From: Clostridiales bacterium
GTDB lineage: Bacteria > Bacillota > Clostridia > Oscillospirales > Oscillospiraceae
Reading direction: 5' to 3'
DNA length: 14,821 nt
Assembly: GCA_004558025.1 (NCBI GenBank)
Contig: SFEG01000032.1
Coordinates: forward strand, 1 to 14,821
Position 1 is the stretch's first letter, and each line of letters opens with the position of its first letter. The notes under the pieces were generated by a model that made no database searches, had not been told where the DNA came from, and was given only the letters and a program-made list of their open reading frames with translations. Positions 5,849 through 11,805 of the stretch are shown piece by piece. The position numbers and the translations under genes are program-made.

Positions 5849-7462
5849 TTATCGTTTGATTTTATCCGTCAGCTTACGTATCGCATCGATAAAGCCGCGC
5901 AGCTCGCGGTTCGAGCGCCCCTCGCAGCCGCGCACGGCCTGCATGAGAGCCTCGGCGGCATGCACAAGCTCTGTAAACAGCGGATTGACCCTGCGCTCGG
6001 CCGTCGGAGCCTTGCGCTCGCGCACGACGGGCTTGCCCTCGGTTATGACGGTAAAGCGCCCTGCGGCAATGTCAAATTCTGTGCCGCTGTACGGCGCGAA
6101 GGCGCGGCAGCCCAGCTCATTGTTGAGGCAGGCGGTGAAGCTGTCGGCGCTTTCGGGGTCGCCGTGGTTTACGAATATGAGCTCTGGCTTTTCCGAGAAG
6201 CCCTCCAGCCAGGCGATGAGCCCGCGCTTGTCGGCATGGCCGCTGACTCCGGGGAGAGCACTGATCTCGGCCTCGACCTCGATCTCCTCGTTGAAAAGCT
6301 TTACCTCCTTAGCCCCGTCGTGCAGGGCACGGCCGAGCGTCCCGACCGCCTGATAGCCGACGAACAGCACAAGGCACTCCGGCCGCCACAGATTGTGCTT
6401 TAAGTGGTGGCGTATGCGCCCGGCGTCGCACATGCCGGACGCTGAGATGATTACCTTCGGCGTTTTGTCCTCGTTTATGGCCTTGGATTCGGCCTGACTT
6501 ACGGCAAGGTGCAGACCGTCGAAGTACAGCGGATTTTCGCCCGAGCGGATGATCTTCTGCATATCCTCGTCGACGTAGCTCGAGTCGCACTGCAAAAACA
6601 CGCTCGTCGCCTCGATGGCGAGCGGACTGTCGACGTAAACGGGGAAGCCGTCGTGACCCTTTACGAGGCCGCGGTTTTTGATCTCACGGATGAAATACAG
6701 CATCTCCTGCGTTCTGCCGACGGCAAACGCGGGGATGACGACATTGCCGCCGCGGTCGAGCGTGCGCTGGATGCAGGCGGAAAGCGCGGCAATGTAGTCC
6801 GGCCGCTCGTCGGAGTGGTTACGGTCGCCGTAGGTGGATTCGATGACGAGGTAATCGGTCTTGTCGATGTGCTTCGGGTCGCAGAGAATAGGCTGGTCGA
6901 GGTTTCCGATATCGCCGGAAAAGACGATCTTCTTCTCACAGTTGTTTTCCCTGAGCCAGATCTCGATGGCCGCCGAGCCCAGAAGATGCCCGACGTCGGT
7001 AAAGCGTATCGTAACAGATTCGTTGACCTGTATCTCGCTTGAGTACTCGCAGGGGCGCAGCAGCTTCATGAGCCCCGCGACGTCGTCGAGATCGTAAAGC
7101 GGCTCGACGGGGCCTTCGCCCCTTCGCATGGCCTTGCGCGATTTCCACTCCGCGTCGGACATCTGGATGTGCGCACAGTCGCGCAGCATGATATCCAAAA
7201 GCGAGCAGGTCGCCGCGGTGGCGTACACAGCGCCGCGAAAGCCGTTTTTGTAAAGCAGCGGCAAAAGCCCGGAGTGGTCGATGTGCGCGTGGGTCACCAG
7301 AACAAAATCCAGGACATTTGCCGCGACCGGAAGCTCCTGATTTTCAAACAGATCCTTGCCCTGCTCCATGCCGCAGTCGACAAGACCCTTTTTGTCGCCT
7401 ACCTCGAGAAGCGTGCAGCTTCCCGTGACCTCGTGGGCAGCGCCCAGGAATGTTACTTTCAT
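5849..7462 (-). CDS. Beta-CASP metallo-beta-lactamase-fold RNA nuclease
   Basis: A 537-residue member of the CPSF73-like beta-CASP family, which cleaves RNA with two zinc ions. The metal-binding motifs are all visible: HAHIDH at 58-63, H159 (VGHLLGS), D184 (FSGDIGN) and H409 (SGHAD). The beta-CASP insert shows the family pattern ESTYGDR (208-214), PAFAVGRTQEML (244-255) and SGMCDAGRIRHHL (342-354). A C-terminal extension of about 70 residues follows. The longer frame to 7513 is not needed: the ATG at 7462 has AAGGAGA seven bases upstream and gives the family-typical MKVTFLGAAHEVTGS. It is the second gene of an operon; its ribosome binding site overlaps the stop of the DUF975 gene 10 bp upstream. 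The likely role is cytoplasmic RNA processing or decay; the substrate is unknown. Confidence 0.93.
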   Translation of the reverse strand: MKVTFLGAAHEVTGSCTLLEVGDKKGLVDCGMEQGKDLFENQELPVAANVLDFVLVTHAHIDHSGLLPLLYKNGFRGAVYATAATCSLLDIMLRDCAHIQMSDAEWKSRKAMRRGEGPVEPLYDLDDVAGLMKLLRPCEYSSEIQVNESVTIRFTDVGHLLGSAAIEIWLRENNCEKKIVFSGDIGNLDQPILCDPKHIDKTDYLVIESTYGDRNHSDERPDYIAALSACIQRTLDRGGNVVIPAFAVGRTQEMLYFIREIKNRGLVKGHDGFPVYVDSPLAIEATSVFLQCDSSYVDEDMQKIIRSGENPLYFDGLHLAVSQAESKAINEDKTPKVIISASGMCDAGRIRHHLKHNLWRPECLVLFVGYQAVGTLGRALHDGAKEVKLFNEEIEVEAEISALPGVSGHADKRGLIAWLEGFSEKPELIFVNHGDPESADSFTACLNNELGCRAFAPYSGTEFDIAAGRFTVITEGKPVVRERKAPTAERRVNPLFTELVHAAEALMQAVRGCEGRSNRELRGFIDAIRKLTDKIKR

Positions 7463-7472
7463 AGTGTTCTCC

Positions 7473-8333
7473 TTATAGCTCCGGCGTCCAGCCGTCGGCA
7501 AAGCCCGCGTCATGCGCAGGGCGCGTGAGCTCGACGTAGTAGCCGGCGTAGGTCAGATCCATGTACGGCAGGACGAAAAACTGCACGAAGATGCCGAGGC
7601 CGACTATGCTTATAACCTGTGCAAGCACCGACGGGCCGATGGCCGAGGCAAGCTCCGCGCCGAGGTAGTCGACAAGGCCGACGAGCAGCGCCCAGCCGAA
7701 GAAGCTAAGATCCATAACAAACAGCTCGCCCTTGTGGCCGGCCATGATGCGCTTGCTTTCGGATATGCACTGCAGCGCGCTCATCTCCGGATGCTCAAGC
7801 AGCAGATACAGCGCCTGGCGGTAGCGGTAGAACGCGATAAAGCCGGGGATAATAAACAGCAGCGACCACAGGAAGATGAATACTCCCTCGAGAATGTACA
7901 GCCAGATAACGCGGAAAAACATGCCGAACGCGTCGAACAGGTTCCAGTAGCTCGCCTCCATGCCGCGCACCGTGCGCAGACAGAAGATCGTAAAGCCTGC
8001 GCCGATGATCAGCGTCACGATCTGTATGGCCAGATCGAGGATCGCTGCACCCGGAGAGGGCATAGCCTCGTCGAGAGCATAGGCAAACTGATCGGGATCG
8101 ATCTCGCCGTAGCCATCATAGCCGTACAGACCTTCGTTAAAGCCTATATTGAAGCTGATGCCGAACTGCTCATACACATCCTGGAGCTTATCGGAGTAGC
8201 CGCCGACGAGCTTATACGAAAGGAAGCTGAGCACCGCGAGGATGAGAAGATATATTATCGCGGTGACAACAGGCTTGGGTCGGGCAGTCCTTATAAGGGT
8301 TTTGGACTGCGCCTTCAGTTGTTTTCTGTCCAT
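7473..8333 (-). CDS. DUF975-family polytopic membrane protein
   Basis: A 286-residue membrane protein matching DUF975 as I recall it. A basic cytoplasmic N terminus (MDRKQLKAQSKTLIRTARPKP) precedes TM1 at about 22-42. An acidic loop of about 50 residues follows, then further hydrophobic segments at about 96-118, 138-168, 205-228 and 236-262. The motif ALYLLLEHPEMSALQCISESKRIMAGHKGELF at about 174-205 is characteristic of this family. Molecular function is unknown. The ATG at 8333 has AGGAGG nine bases upstream. It is the first gene of an operon with the beta-CASP nuclease, whose ribosome binding site overlaps its TAA. A TATAAT at 8363-8368 (minus) is the likely -10. Confidence 0.85.
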   Translation of the reverse strand: MDRKQLKAQSKTLIRTARPKPVVTAIIYLLILAVLSFLSYKLVGGYSDKLQDVYEQFGISFNIGFNEGLYGYDGYGEIDPDQFAYALDEAMPSPGAAILDLAIQIVTLIIGAGFTIFCLRTVRGMEASYWNLFDAFGMFFRVIWLYILEGVFIFLWSLLFIIPGFIAFYRYRQALYLLLEHPEMSALQCISESKRIMAGHKGELFVMDLSFFGWALLVGLVDYLGAELASAIGPSVLAQVISIVGLGIFVQFFVLPYMDLTYAGYYVELTRPAHDAGFADGWTPEL

Positions 8334-8362
8334 ATGTCAGTCCTCCTGATATTTATGCTGCA

Positions 8363-8391
8363 ATTATATCATCTTTGCGTCAAGAATAACA
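8363..8391 (-). promoter_or_regulatory. Probable promoter of the DUF975-MBL operon
   Basis: A consensus TATAAT on the minus strand (8368-8363) lies about 30 bp before the DUF975 start. The hexamer 17 bp upstream (TGTTAT) is weak, and the nearby TTGACG is too close (9 bp), so only the -10 is convincing. Confidence 0.45.
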
Positions 8392-8436
8392 TAGCCGCCG
8401 TGAAAAATTATTAAAAAGCGCGGCGAAAGAATTATC

Positions 8437-8465
8437 TTGACAACGCGGCCGAGGAATGCTATTAT
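8437..8465 (+). promoter_or_regulatory. Promoter of tRNA-Leu
   Basis: Consensus TTGACA (8437-8442), 17-bp GC-rich spacer, TATTAT (8460-8465). Predicted +1 is about 8 bp before the mature tRNA. Confidence 0.88.
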
Positions 8466-8480
8466 TATCAGGCACTAAAT

Positions 8481-8568
8481 GCGCGAGTGGTGGAATTGGC
8501 AGACTCGCTAGATTCAGGTTCTAGTGCTCACTCCGGGCGTGCGGGTTCAAGTCCCGCCTCGCGCACCA
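8481..8568 (+). tRNA. tRNA-Leu (anticodon CAG)
   Basis: An 88-nt class II tRNA with encoded CCA. The acceptor stem is GCGCGAG/CTCGCGC; the D-arm contains TGGTGGAATTGGCAGAC; the anticodon loop TTCAGGT lies between CTAGA and TCTAG, giving anticodon CAG (codon CTG). The extra arm is TGCTCACTCCGGGCGT and the T-arm GCGGGTTCAAGTCCCGC. It has its own promoter and terminator. A gene-cassette locus begins directly after its terminator. Confidence 0.95.
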
Positions 8569-8570
8569 AC

Positions 8571-8612
8571 AAAGAAACCTCTTTTGTCTACCACGACAAG
8601 AGAGGTTTTTTC
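8571..8612 (+). repeat. 42-bp direct repeat, copy 1 (tRNA-Leu terminator)
   Basis: These 42 bases are repeated exactly at 9376-9417, 805 bp downstream. The repeat consists of the tRNA-Leu terminator with short flanks. The GNAT cassette locus lies between the copies. Confidence 0.9.
8575..8611 (+). terminator. Terminator of tRNA-Leu
   Basis: AAACCTCTTTTGTC (8575-8588) pairs with GACAAGAGAGGTTT (8595-8608) with one wobble, followed by a T run. It begins seven bases past the CCA end. Confidence 0.88.
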
Positions 8613-8620
8613 TTATGCTC

Positions 8621-8724
8621 ATAACGCCCTCAGCAGCCGGAACGGTTGTCGAGGGCGCTCTTTGCGTTCGGTTGAATAATTCATATTTATGTGGTATAGT
8701 TTGTTCGATAAATAAGAATCTATA
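8621..8724 (+). promoter_or_regulatory. Cassette leader A, copy 1
   Basis: About 100 bp closely matching the leader at 9926-10029. It has three parts: a hairpin CGCCCTC...GAGGGCG (8625-8657); a promoter TTGAAT (8672-8677), 17 bp, TATAGT (8695-8700); and TTCGATAAATAAGAAT (8704-8719) at the predicted transcription start. The last part is an inverted relative of the palindrome that follows each cassette gene. The hairpin lies before the promoter and could insulate it from tRNA-Leu read-through. Confidence 0.75.
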
Positions 8725-8744
8725 AAACGAGAGGATAAACGAGC

Positions 8745-9275
8745 ATGAAAACACCGATACTGGAAACAGAAAGGTTGCTCCTCAGGCCATTGACCACCAA
8801 TGATGTTGAAAGTGCATTTTCAAACTGGACAAGCGACCCCGATATTGCTAAATTCATGCGATGGGAACTCCATAGTAATATTTCAGAAACGTTTGAATGG
8901 CTTGTGTCTGAAGAAACACTAATCGAAAGCGATAGTGTTTATAATTGGGGCTTTGTTCTAAAGGAGACGGGGGAGTTAATTGGTTCTGGCGGACTGGTTT
9001 TTATAGAATCCAAAGGTATGTATGAACTCGGCTACAATATCATGAAAAAGTATTGGAATCAAGGTCTCACCACAGAAGCAGCCAAAGTAATCATAGACTT
9101 TGGCATAAACGAATTAAATCAACGACAGTTTTATTGTTGTCATGCCAAAGACAACCCTGCTTCTGGAAAGGTTATGACCAAGGTTGGCTTCCGATATCAG
9201 AGCGATGGTGTATACTCTAGTTGGAATCAAGAAAGAAAATTTGAATCCAAAGAATATTTGTTGATAGTCGAATGA
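8745..9275 (+). CDS. GNAT-family N-acetyltransferase (RimJ/RimL-like)
   Basis: A 176-residue acetyltransferase transferring the acetyl group of acetyl-CoA to an unidentified amine. The opening ILETERLLLRPLTTNDVE is typical of the RimJ/RimL-like GNAT group. The acetyl-CoA pyrophosphate-binding loop is at about 104-112 (WNQGLTTEA, pattern Q-x-x-x-x-E-A), and the later Asn motif is KDNPASGKVMTKVGF at about 135-149. The ATG at 8745 follows a GAGAGG ribosome binding site. Composition is clearly AT-richer than in asnS or the MBL gene, suggesting acquisition. It is the only gene of cassette locus 1, driven by leader A, and ends 10 bp before a perfect palindromic cassette site. Possible roles include protein N-terminal or small-molecule (drug) acetylation; the sequence does not decide. 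Confidence 0.88.
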   Translation: MKTPILETERLLLRPLTTNDVESAFSNWTSDPDIAKFMRWELHSNISETFEWLVSEETLIESDSVYNWGFVLKETGELIGSGGLVFIESKGMYELGYNIMKKYWNQGLTTEAAKVIIDFGINELNQRQFYCCHAKDNPASGKVMTKVGFRYQSDGVYSSWNQERKFESKEYLLIVE

Positions 9276-9283
9276 TTATCAGA

Positions 9284-9305
9284 TCGACAAATTCCAATTT
9301 GTCGA
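9284..9305. repeat. Cassette palindrome S1
   Basis: GACAAATTCCAATTTGTC (9286-9303), with flanking TC and GA extending it to perfect 10-bp arms around a CC centre. It lies 10 bp past the GNAT stop and is one of four such sites, each directly after a gene (S2 10478, S3 11064, S4 11788). Confidence 0.85.
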
Positions 9306-9375
9306 ATAGTGCGGCTACGCACCTTTTTGCTTTTCTTACCTATCTTTATGCACCGTTATACTGCTCTTTGGCACG
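9286..9375 (+). repeat. Cassette trailer B, copy 1
   Basis: About 90 bp starting at palindrome S1 and alignable, with small gaps, to 11788-11880. Shared landmarks are GACAAATTCCAAT, TCGAA, a GCACC followed by a T-rich stretch, a second GCACC about 30 bp on, a CTTT, then CGAA just before a terminator. GTGCG-GCTA-CGCAC followed by CTTTTTGCTTTT (about 9310-9335) could itself terminate transcription. No ORF explains the conservation. Confidence 0.65.
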
Positions 9376-9417
9376 AAAGAAACCTCTTTTGTCTACCACG
9401 ACAAGAGAGGTTTTTTC
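9376..9417 (+). repeat. 42-bp direct repeat, copy 2 (duplicated tRNA-Leu terminator)
   Basis: Exact copy of 8571-8612. The stem-loop and T run (9380-9416) still make a good terminator, here serving the GNAT cassette. It marks the right border of cassette locus 1. Confidence 0.9.
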
Positions 9418-9464
9418 ATGCTTTTCGGGGCAAAATAGCCCTCAATATAGGAAATTACCGCTGA

Positions 9465-9513
9465 AACAGGGGTTGGAACGGTCAAGAAGGCCGCACCAGC
9501 CCCTGTTTTTTGC
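9465..9513 (+). terminator. Rho-independent terminator
   Basis: AACAGGGGTTGG (9465-9476) pairs with CCAGCCCCTGTT (9496-9507), one wobble, followed by TTTTTT. No gene ends just before it; it may be an ancestral terminator or a leftover. Confidence 0.7.
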
Positions 9514-9644
9514 TTTTCGGCGGTCAAACAGGCACATTACTTTTCGCGTTTCTTTACAGAGTAAAGAAGTTGGAAAAACAGCACCCGACGGGATTTGAAT
9601 AGCATAATTTCGGCAGGTGTCGCGGAAAACTGACAGCTGCTACC

Positions 9645-9673
9645 TTGTTTGTTGCAAAATATTGTTCTATACT
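9645..9673 (+). promoter_or_regulatory. Possible promoter of the WYL-type regulator fragment
   Basis: TTGTTT (9645-9650), 17-bp spacer, TATACT (9668-9673), about 50 bp before the start codon. The -35 is weak. Confidence 0.4.
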
Positions 9674-9723
9674 ATTTAGTGATAATTTGTATCCACTTAT
9701 AGGAATACCAATGGAGGTGGCAC

Positions 9724-9999
9724 ATGGCGCAGGAAAATTGGCAGAAATATAAGCTGTTGAAACTCCTCGAACTTTTGCGTCAAGAGACAGATGAGCAGAA
9801 CCCTCTCACCACCAGCGCGCTTTGCAGCAAACTGGCAGAGATGGGTATATCGTGTGAGCGCAGGACGCTGACGAAGGATATCGCTGTCCTCAATGATCTT
9901 GGCTACGAAGGACTACGAATAAAGCACAACGCCCTCGGCAGCCAGAATGGGTTGTCGGGGCCGTTTTTGCGTTCGGTTGAAAAATTCATAGTTTTGTAA
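9724..9999 (+). pseudogene. Truncated WYL-type HTH transcriptional regulator
   Basis: The ATG follows a good GGAGGTGG. Residues 1 to about 62 match the N-terminal winged-helix domain of YafY/WYL-family regulators (YKLLKLLELL...TTSALCSKLAEMGISCERRTLTKDIAVLNDLGYE). The reading frame then enters cassette leader A copy 2 at about 9910-9928 and ends 24 codons later in non-homologous sequence. The effector (WYL) domain, normally another ~200 residues, is absent and does not reappear after the cassettes. This looks like a regulator gene cut by arrival of the cassette array or an associated deletion; the 91-residue product is unlikely to be functional. Confidence 0.75.
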
Positions 10000-10029
10000 T
10001 ATAATCTGTTCGAAAAATAAGAATTTGAC
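9926..10029 (+). promoter_or_regulatory. Cassette leader A, copy 2
   Basis: Closely matches 8621-8724. It holds a hairpin (about 9931-9962) with a T run, an ideal promoter TTGAAA (9977-9982), 17 bp, TATAAT (10000-10005), and the half-site TTCGAAAAATAAGAATTTG (10009-10027) at the predicted +1. That half-site matches the reverse complement of the cassette palindrome plus CGAA at about 17 of 21 positions. Confidence 0.8.
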
Positions 10030-10043
10030 GGAGGTAATATTGT

Positions 10044-10457
10044 ATGTGGTTTGTGCTTGCATTACTATCTGCAATATTTGCAGCACTAACTTCTATACTG
10101 GCAAAGGTCGGCATAGAAGGCGTCAACTCAAATCTTGCAACAGCAATAAGAACCGTTGTTGTAGTTGTTATGGCTTGGGGAATGGTGTTCCTCACGAATT
10201 CACAAAACGGAATTGCTGAAATAAGCAAACGAAGCTGGTTGTTTATAATTCTGTCGGGTTTGGCAACGGGTGCCTCATGGTTATGCTATTACAGAGCATT
10301 ACAGTTAGGTGAAGCATCAAAGGTTGTTCCAATTGACAAATTAAGTGTTGTAATTACATTGGTTTTGGCATTTGTATTCCTACATGAGCAATTTACAACG
10401 AAATCGTTGATAGGTTGCATACTTATTGGAATGGGAACTATGGTAATGGTTCTTTAA
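10044..10457 (+). CDS. Small single-domain EamA (DMT) family transporter
   Basis: A 137-residue integral membrane protein with about five hydrophobic segments (roughly 3-22, 31-50, 66-84, 96-112 and 117-136). It is one EamA repeat of the drug/metabolite transporter superfamily; most members have two repeats, and single-repeat proteins are expected to dimerise. The motifs GLATGASWLCYYRALQLGEAS and PIDKLSVVITLVLAFVFLHE are typical, and the length matches complete short homologues, so I do not regard it as truncated. The ATG at 10044 has GGAGG nine bases upstream, inside the sequence following leader A. It is the first gene of array 2 and followed 20 bp after its stop by palindrome S2. The substrate cannot be predicted. 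Confidence 0.87.
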   Translation: MWFVLALLSAIFAALTSILAKVGIEGVNSNLATAIRTVVVVVMAWGMVFLTNSQNGIAEISKRSWLFIILSGLATGASWLCYYRALQLGEASKVVPIDKLSVVITLVLAFVFLHEQFTTKSLIGCILIGMGTMVMVL

Positions 10458-10477
10458 AACCATTTATTGGATGGATA

Positions 10478-10494
10478 GACAAATTCCAATTTGT
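10478..10494. repeat. Cassette palindrome S2
   Basis: GACAAATTCCAATTTGT, identical to the first 17 bases of S1's core. It lies between the EamA stop and the YdeI start; the bases right after it (AGAG) are the only ribosome binding site candidate of the next gene. Confidence 0.85.
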
Positions 10495-10504
10495 AGAGCA
10501 AACA

Positions 10505-11065
10505 ATGAAAACATTTTACACAAGTGAACGAGAAATATGGCGCGAGTGGCTTGTCGAACACTTTGAAATAGAAAGTGAAGTTTGGTTTGTTTTTCCGATG
10601 AAGGAATCGGGTGACAAGGCACTTTCCTACAACGATGCAGTAGAAGAAGCACTTTGCTTCGGTTGGATTGACAGCACAATTAAGCATATTGATCCCACAC
10701 ATAGCGCGCAACGATTTACACCGAGAAAAAAAGGAAGTCCTTATTCCCGACCGAATATTGAACGGCTGATCTGGCTTGACGAGCGCGGTATGATCCACCC
10801 AAGCGTGAGAGAAGCCGTGTTGCCCATCATTCGCGCGCCGTACGTTTTTCCAAGCGATATACTTGATGATATAAAATTAGATATGGTTGCGTGGAAAAAC
10901 TATGAGAAATTATCCGAGCCATACAAACGCATTCGTATTGCTTACATTGATGCAGCGAGAAAACGCCCCGACGAGTTCAAAAAACGCCTTGAAAGCTTTA
11001 TAAAAAAGACTCGTGAAGGGAAAATTATCGTCGGATACGGTGGGATAGATAAATATTATAAATGA
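10505..11065 (+). CDS. YdeI/OmpD-associated family protein
   Basis: A 186-residue soluble protein matching the YdeI/OmpD-associated ("bacteriocin-protection") family. The pattern is SEREIWREWLVEH near the N terminus, then SYNDAVEEALCFGWIDSTIKHID and RFTPRKKGSPYSRPNIERLIWLDERGMIHPS, and a C-terminal helical region with AYIDAARKRPDEFKKRLESFIKKTREGK. Biochemical function is unclear; homologues are linked to resistance to antimicrobial peptides or envelope stress. The open frame extends upstream to 10415 through the EamA end and palindrome S2, but the ATG at 10505 fits homologues and has a weak AGAG seven bases upstream, formed by the end of S2. The TGA stop overlaps the first bases of S3. Confidence 0.85.
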   Translation: MKTFYTSEREIWREWLVEHFEIESEVWFVFPMKESGDKALSYNDAVEEALCFGWIDSTIKHIDPTHSAQRFTPRKKGSPYSRPNIERLIWLDERGMIHPSVREAVLPIIRAPYVFPSDILDDIKLDMVAWKNYEKLSEPYKRIRIAYIDAARKRPDEFKKRLESFIKKTREGKIIVGYGGIDKYYK

Positions 11066-11081
11066 CAAATTCAAATTTATC
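11064..11081. repeat. Cassette palindrome S3
   Basis: GACAAATTCAAATTTATC, two differences from S1 (C to A at the centre, G to A in the right arm). The preceding T makes its GA part of the YdeI stop codon. AAGG right after it is the likely ribosome binding site of the next gene. Confidence 0.8.
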
Positions 11082-11093
11082 AAGGTAACATAT

Positions 11094-11789
11094 ATGAATG
11101 ATGAATGTTTGATTTGCAAAGCTCCGCTTGAATACCTCAATGCAGATGAGGAAATGGAATGTGTGCTTTGCCACAAAAAACAATATAGTAAAACAAGATG
11201 TGTCAACGGTCATTTCGTCTGCGATGAATGCCATACAAGCGGAATGGACAGTATTATTGCGATTTGCCTAAATAGCAAATCTGATGATCCTATTGCGATT
11301 TTGGAAAAAATGATGAGTATGCCGTCTTGCCATATGCATGGCCCCGAGCATCATACGATGGTCGGCTCGGCGCTTATGACTGCTTACAAAAATGCAGGCG
11401 GTGAAATTGATCTGTCGTCCGCACTTGGAGAAATGCAGAAAAGAGGGAAGCAAGTTCCCGGCGGTGCTTGCGGATTTTGGGGAGCTTGCGGTGCGGGTAT
11501 CAGCACGGGAATGTTTATTTCCATTGCCTTGAAAGTCACTCCTTTGGCAGGTGAAGCTTGGGGATTATCCAACCAAATGACAGCAAGAGCGTTAGATGCG
11601 ATAGGCAAAAATGGTGGCCCCCGTTGCTGTAAAAGAGATTCCTATCTTGCCATTATCGAAGCGGTCAAATTCACGAGCGAAAAATTGCATATCGATATGA
11701 AGCTGAACTCTGTGGTCTGCTCTCGTTCACACTTGAACAATCAATGCAGACAGGAAAAATGCCATTTCCACAAAAACTATACAGGGTGA
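11094..11789 (+). CDS. Cys-rich DUF5714-type protein, probable metal or cluster binder
   Basis: A 231-residue protein I associate with DUF5714; no activity is established to my knowledge. It is unusually rich in cysteine and histidine: C5/C8 and C23/C26 form a zinc-ribbon-like pair of CxxC motifs; C36, C43 and C46 follow; CHMHGPEHH lies at 79-87; GGACGFWGACGAG at 124-135; CC at 178-179; and C209, C218, C223 near the end. The GACGxWGACGAG motif and paired cysteines suggest metal or iron-sulphur binding, and a redox role is possible. There is no TM segment or signal peptide. The ATG is eight bases past AAGG at the end of S3. It is the last gene of array 2, and its TGA overlaps S4. Confidence 0.8.
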   Translation: MNDECLICKAPLEYLNADEEMECVLCHKKQYSKTRCVNGHFVCDECHTSGMDSIIAICLNSKSDDPIAILEKMMSMPSCHMHGPEHHTMVGSALMTAYKNAGGEIDLSSALGEMQKRGKQVPGGACGFWGACGAGISTGMFISIALKVTPLAGEAWGLSNQMTARALDAIGKNGGPRCCKRDSYLAIIEAVKFTSEKLHIDMKLNSVVCSRSHLNNQCRQEKCHFHKNYTG

Positions 11790-11805
11790 CAAATTCCAAT
11801 ATATC
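11788..11805. repeat. Cassette palindrome S4
   Basis: GACAAATTCCAATATATC, followed by GAACAG. It overlaps the DUF5714 stop codon (TGA) and opens trailer B copy 2. Its GAACAG tail is the complement of CTGTTC at the end of leader A copy 2, so the gene block is bounded by inverted repeats. Confidence 0.82.

Larger units (their letters stand above)
8621..9375 (+). mobile_element. Candidate gene-cassette locus 1 (leader A, GNAT, trailer B)
   Basis: This is a leader, a single gene and a trailer with the same boundary sequences as the three-gene locus at 9926-11880. It is AT-richer than the surrounding core and bracketed by exact 42-bp copies of the tRNA-Leu terminator. Mobility is inferred from architecture; no recombinase is encoded within it. 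Confidence 0.5.
9418..9723. other. Intergenic stretch with a terminator hairpin and a possible tRNA remnant
   Basis: No gene recognised. It contains a strong hairpin (9465-9507), an 8-bp inverted repeat TTCTTTAC-AGA-GTAAAGAA (9550-9568), a short segment on the minus strand resembling a tRNA T-loop and acceptor 3' strand (9581-9599), and the promoter region of the truncated WYL gene. Confidence 0.5.

Noticed and set aside
6509..7042. 177-residue plus-strand frame inside the MBL nuclease gene
   Set aside because: Antisense shadow of a gene with all catalytic motifs conserved.
5849..7513. Longer start of the MBL nuclease at 7513
   Set aside because: It would overlap the DUF975 gene; the ATG at 7462 has a good ribosome binding site and matches the family N terminus.
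7512..8414. 300-residue open frame on the plus strand opposite the DUF975 gene
   Set aside because: The minus-strand protein has clear TM segments, a family motif and an AGGAGG start; the plus frame is low-complexity charged sequence and a shadow.
10415..10504. Upstream extension of the YdeI-family reading frame
   Set aside because: It overlaps the EamA coding end and palindrome S2, does not resemble the family, and the ATG at 10505 fits homologues.
9286..11805. The repeated GACAAATTCC palindrome as a CRISPR array
   Set aside because: Copies are 0.55-1.2 kb apart and separated by whole genes, not by uniform spacers; no cas genes.
9286..11805. Canonical integron attC sites
   Set aside because: I see no GTTRRRY/RYYYAAC core pairs or the typical bulged two-box fold, and no IntI in the window; the parallel is architectural only.
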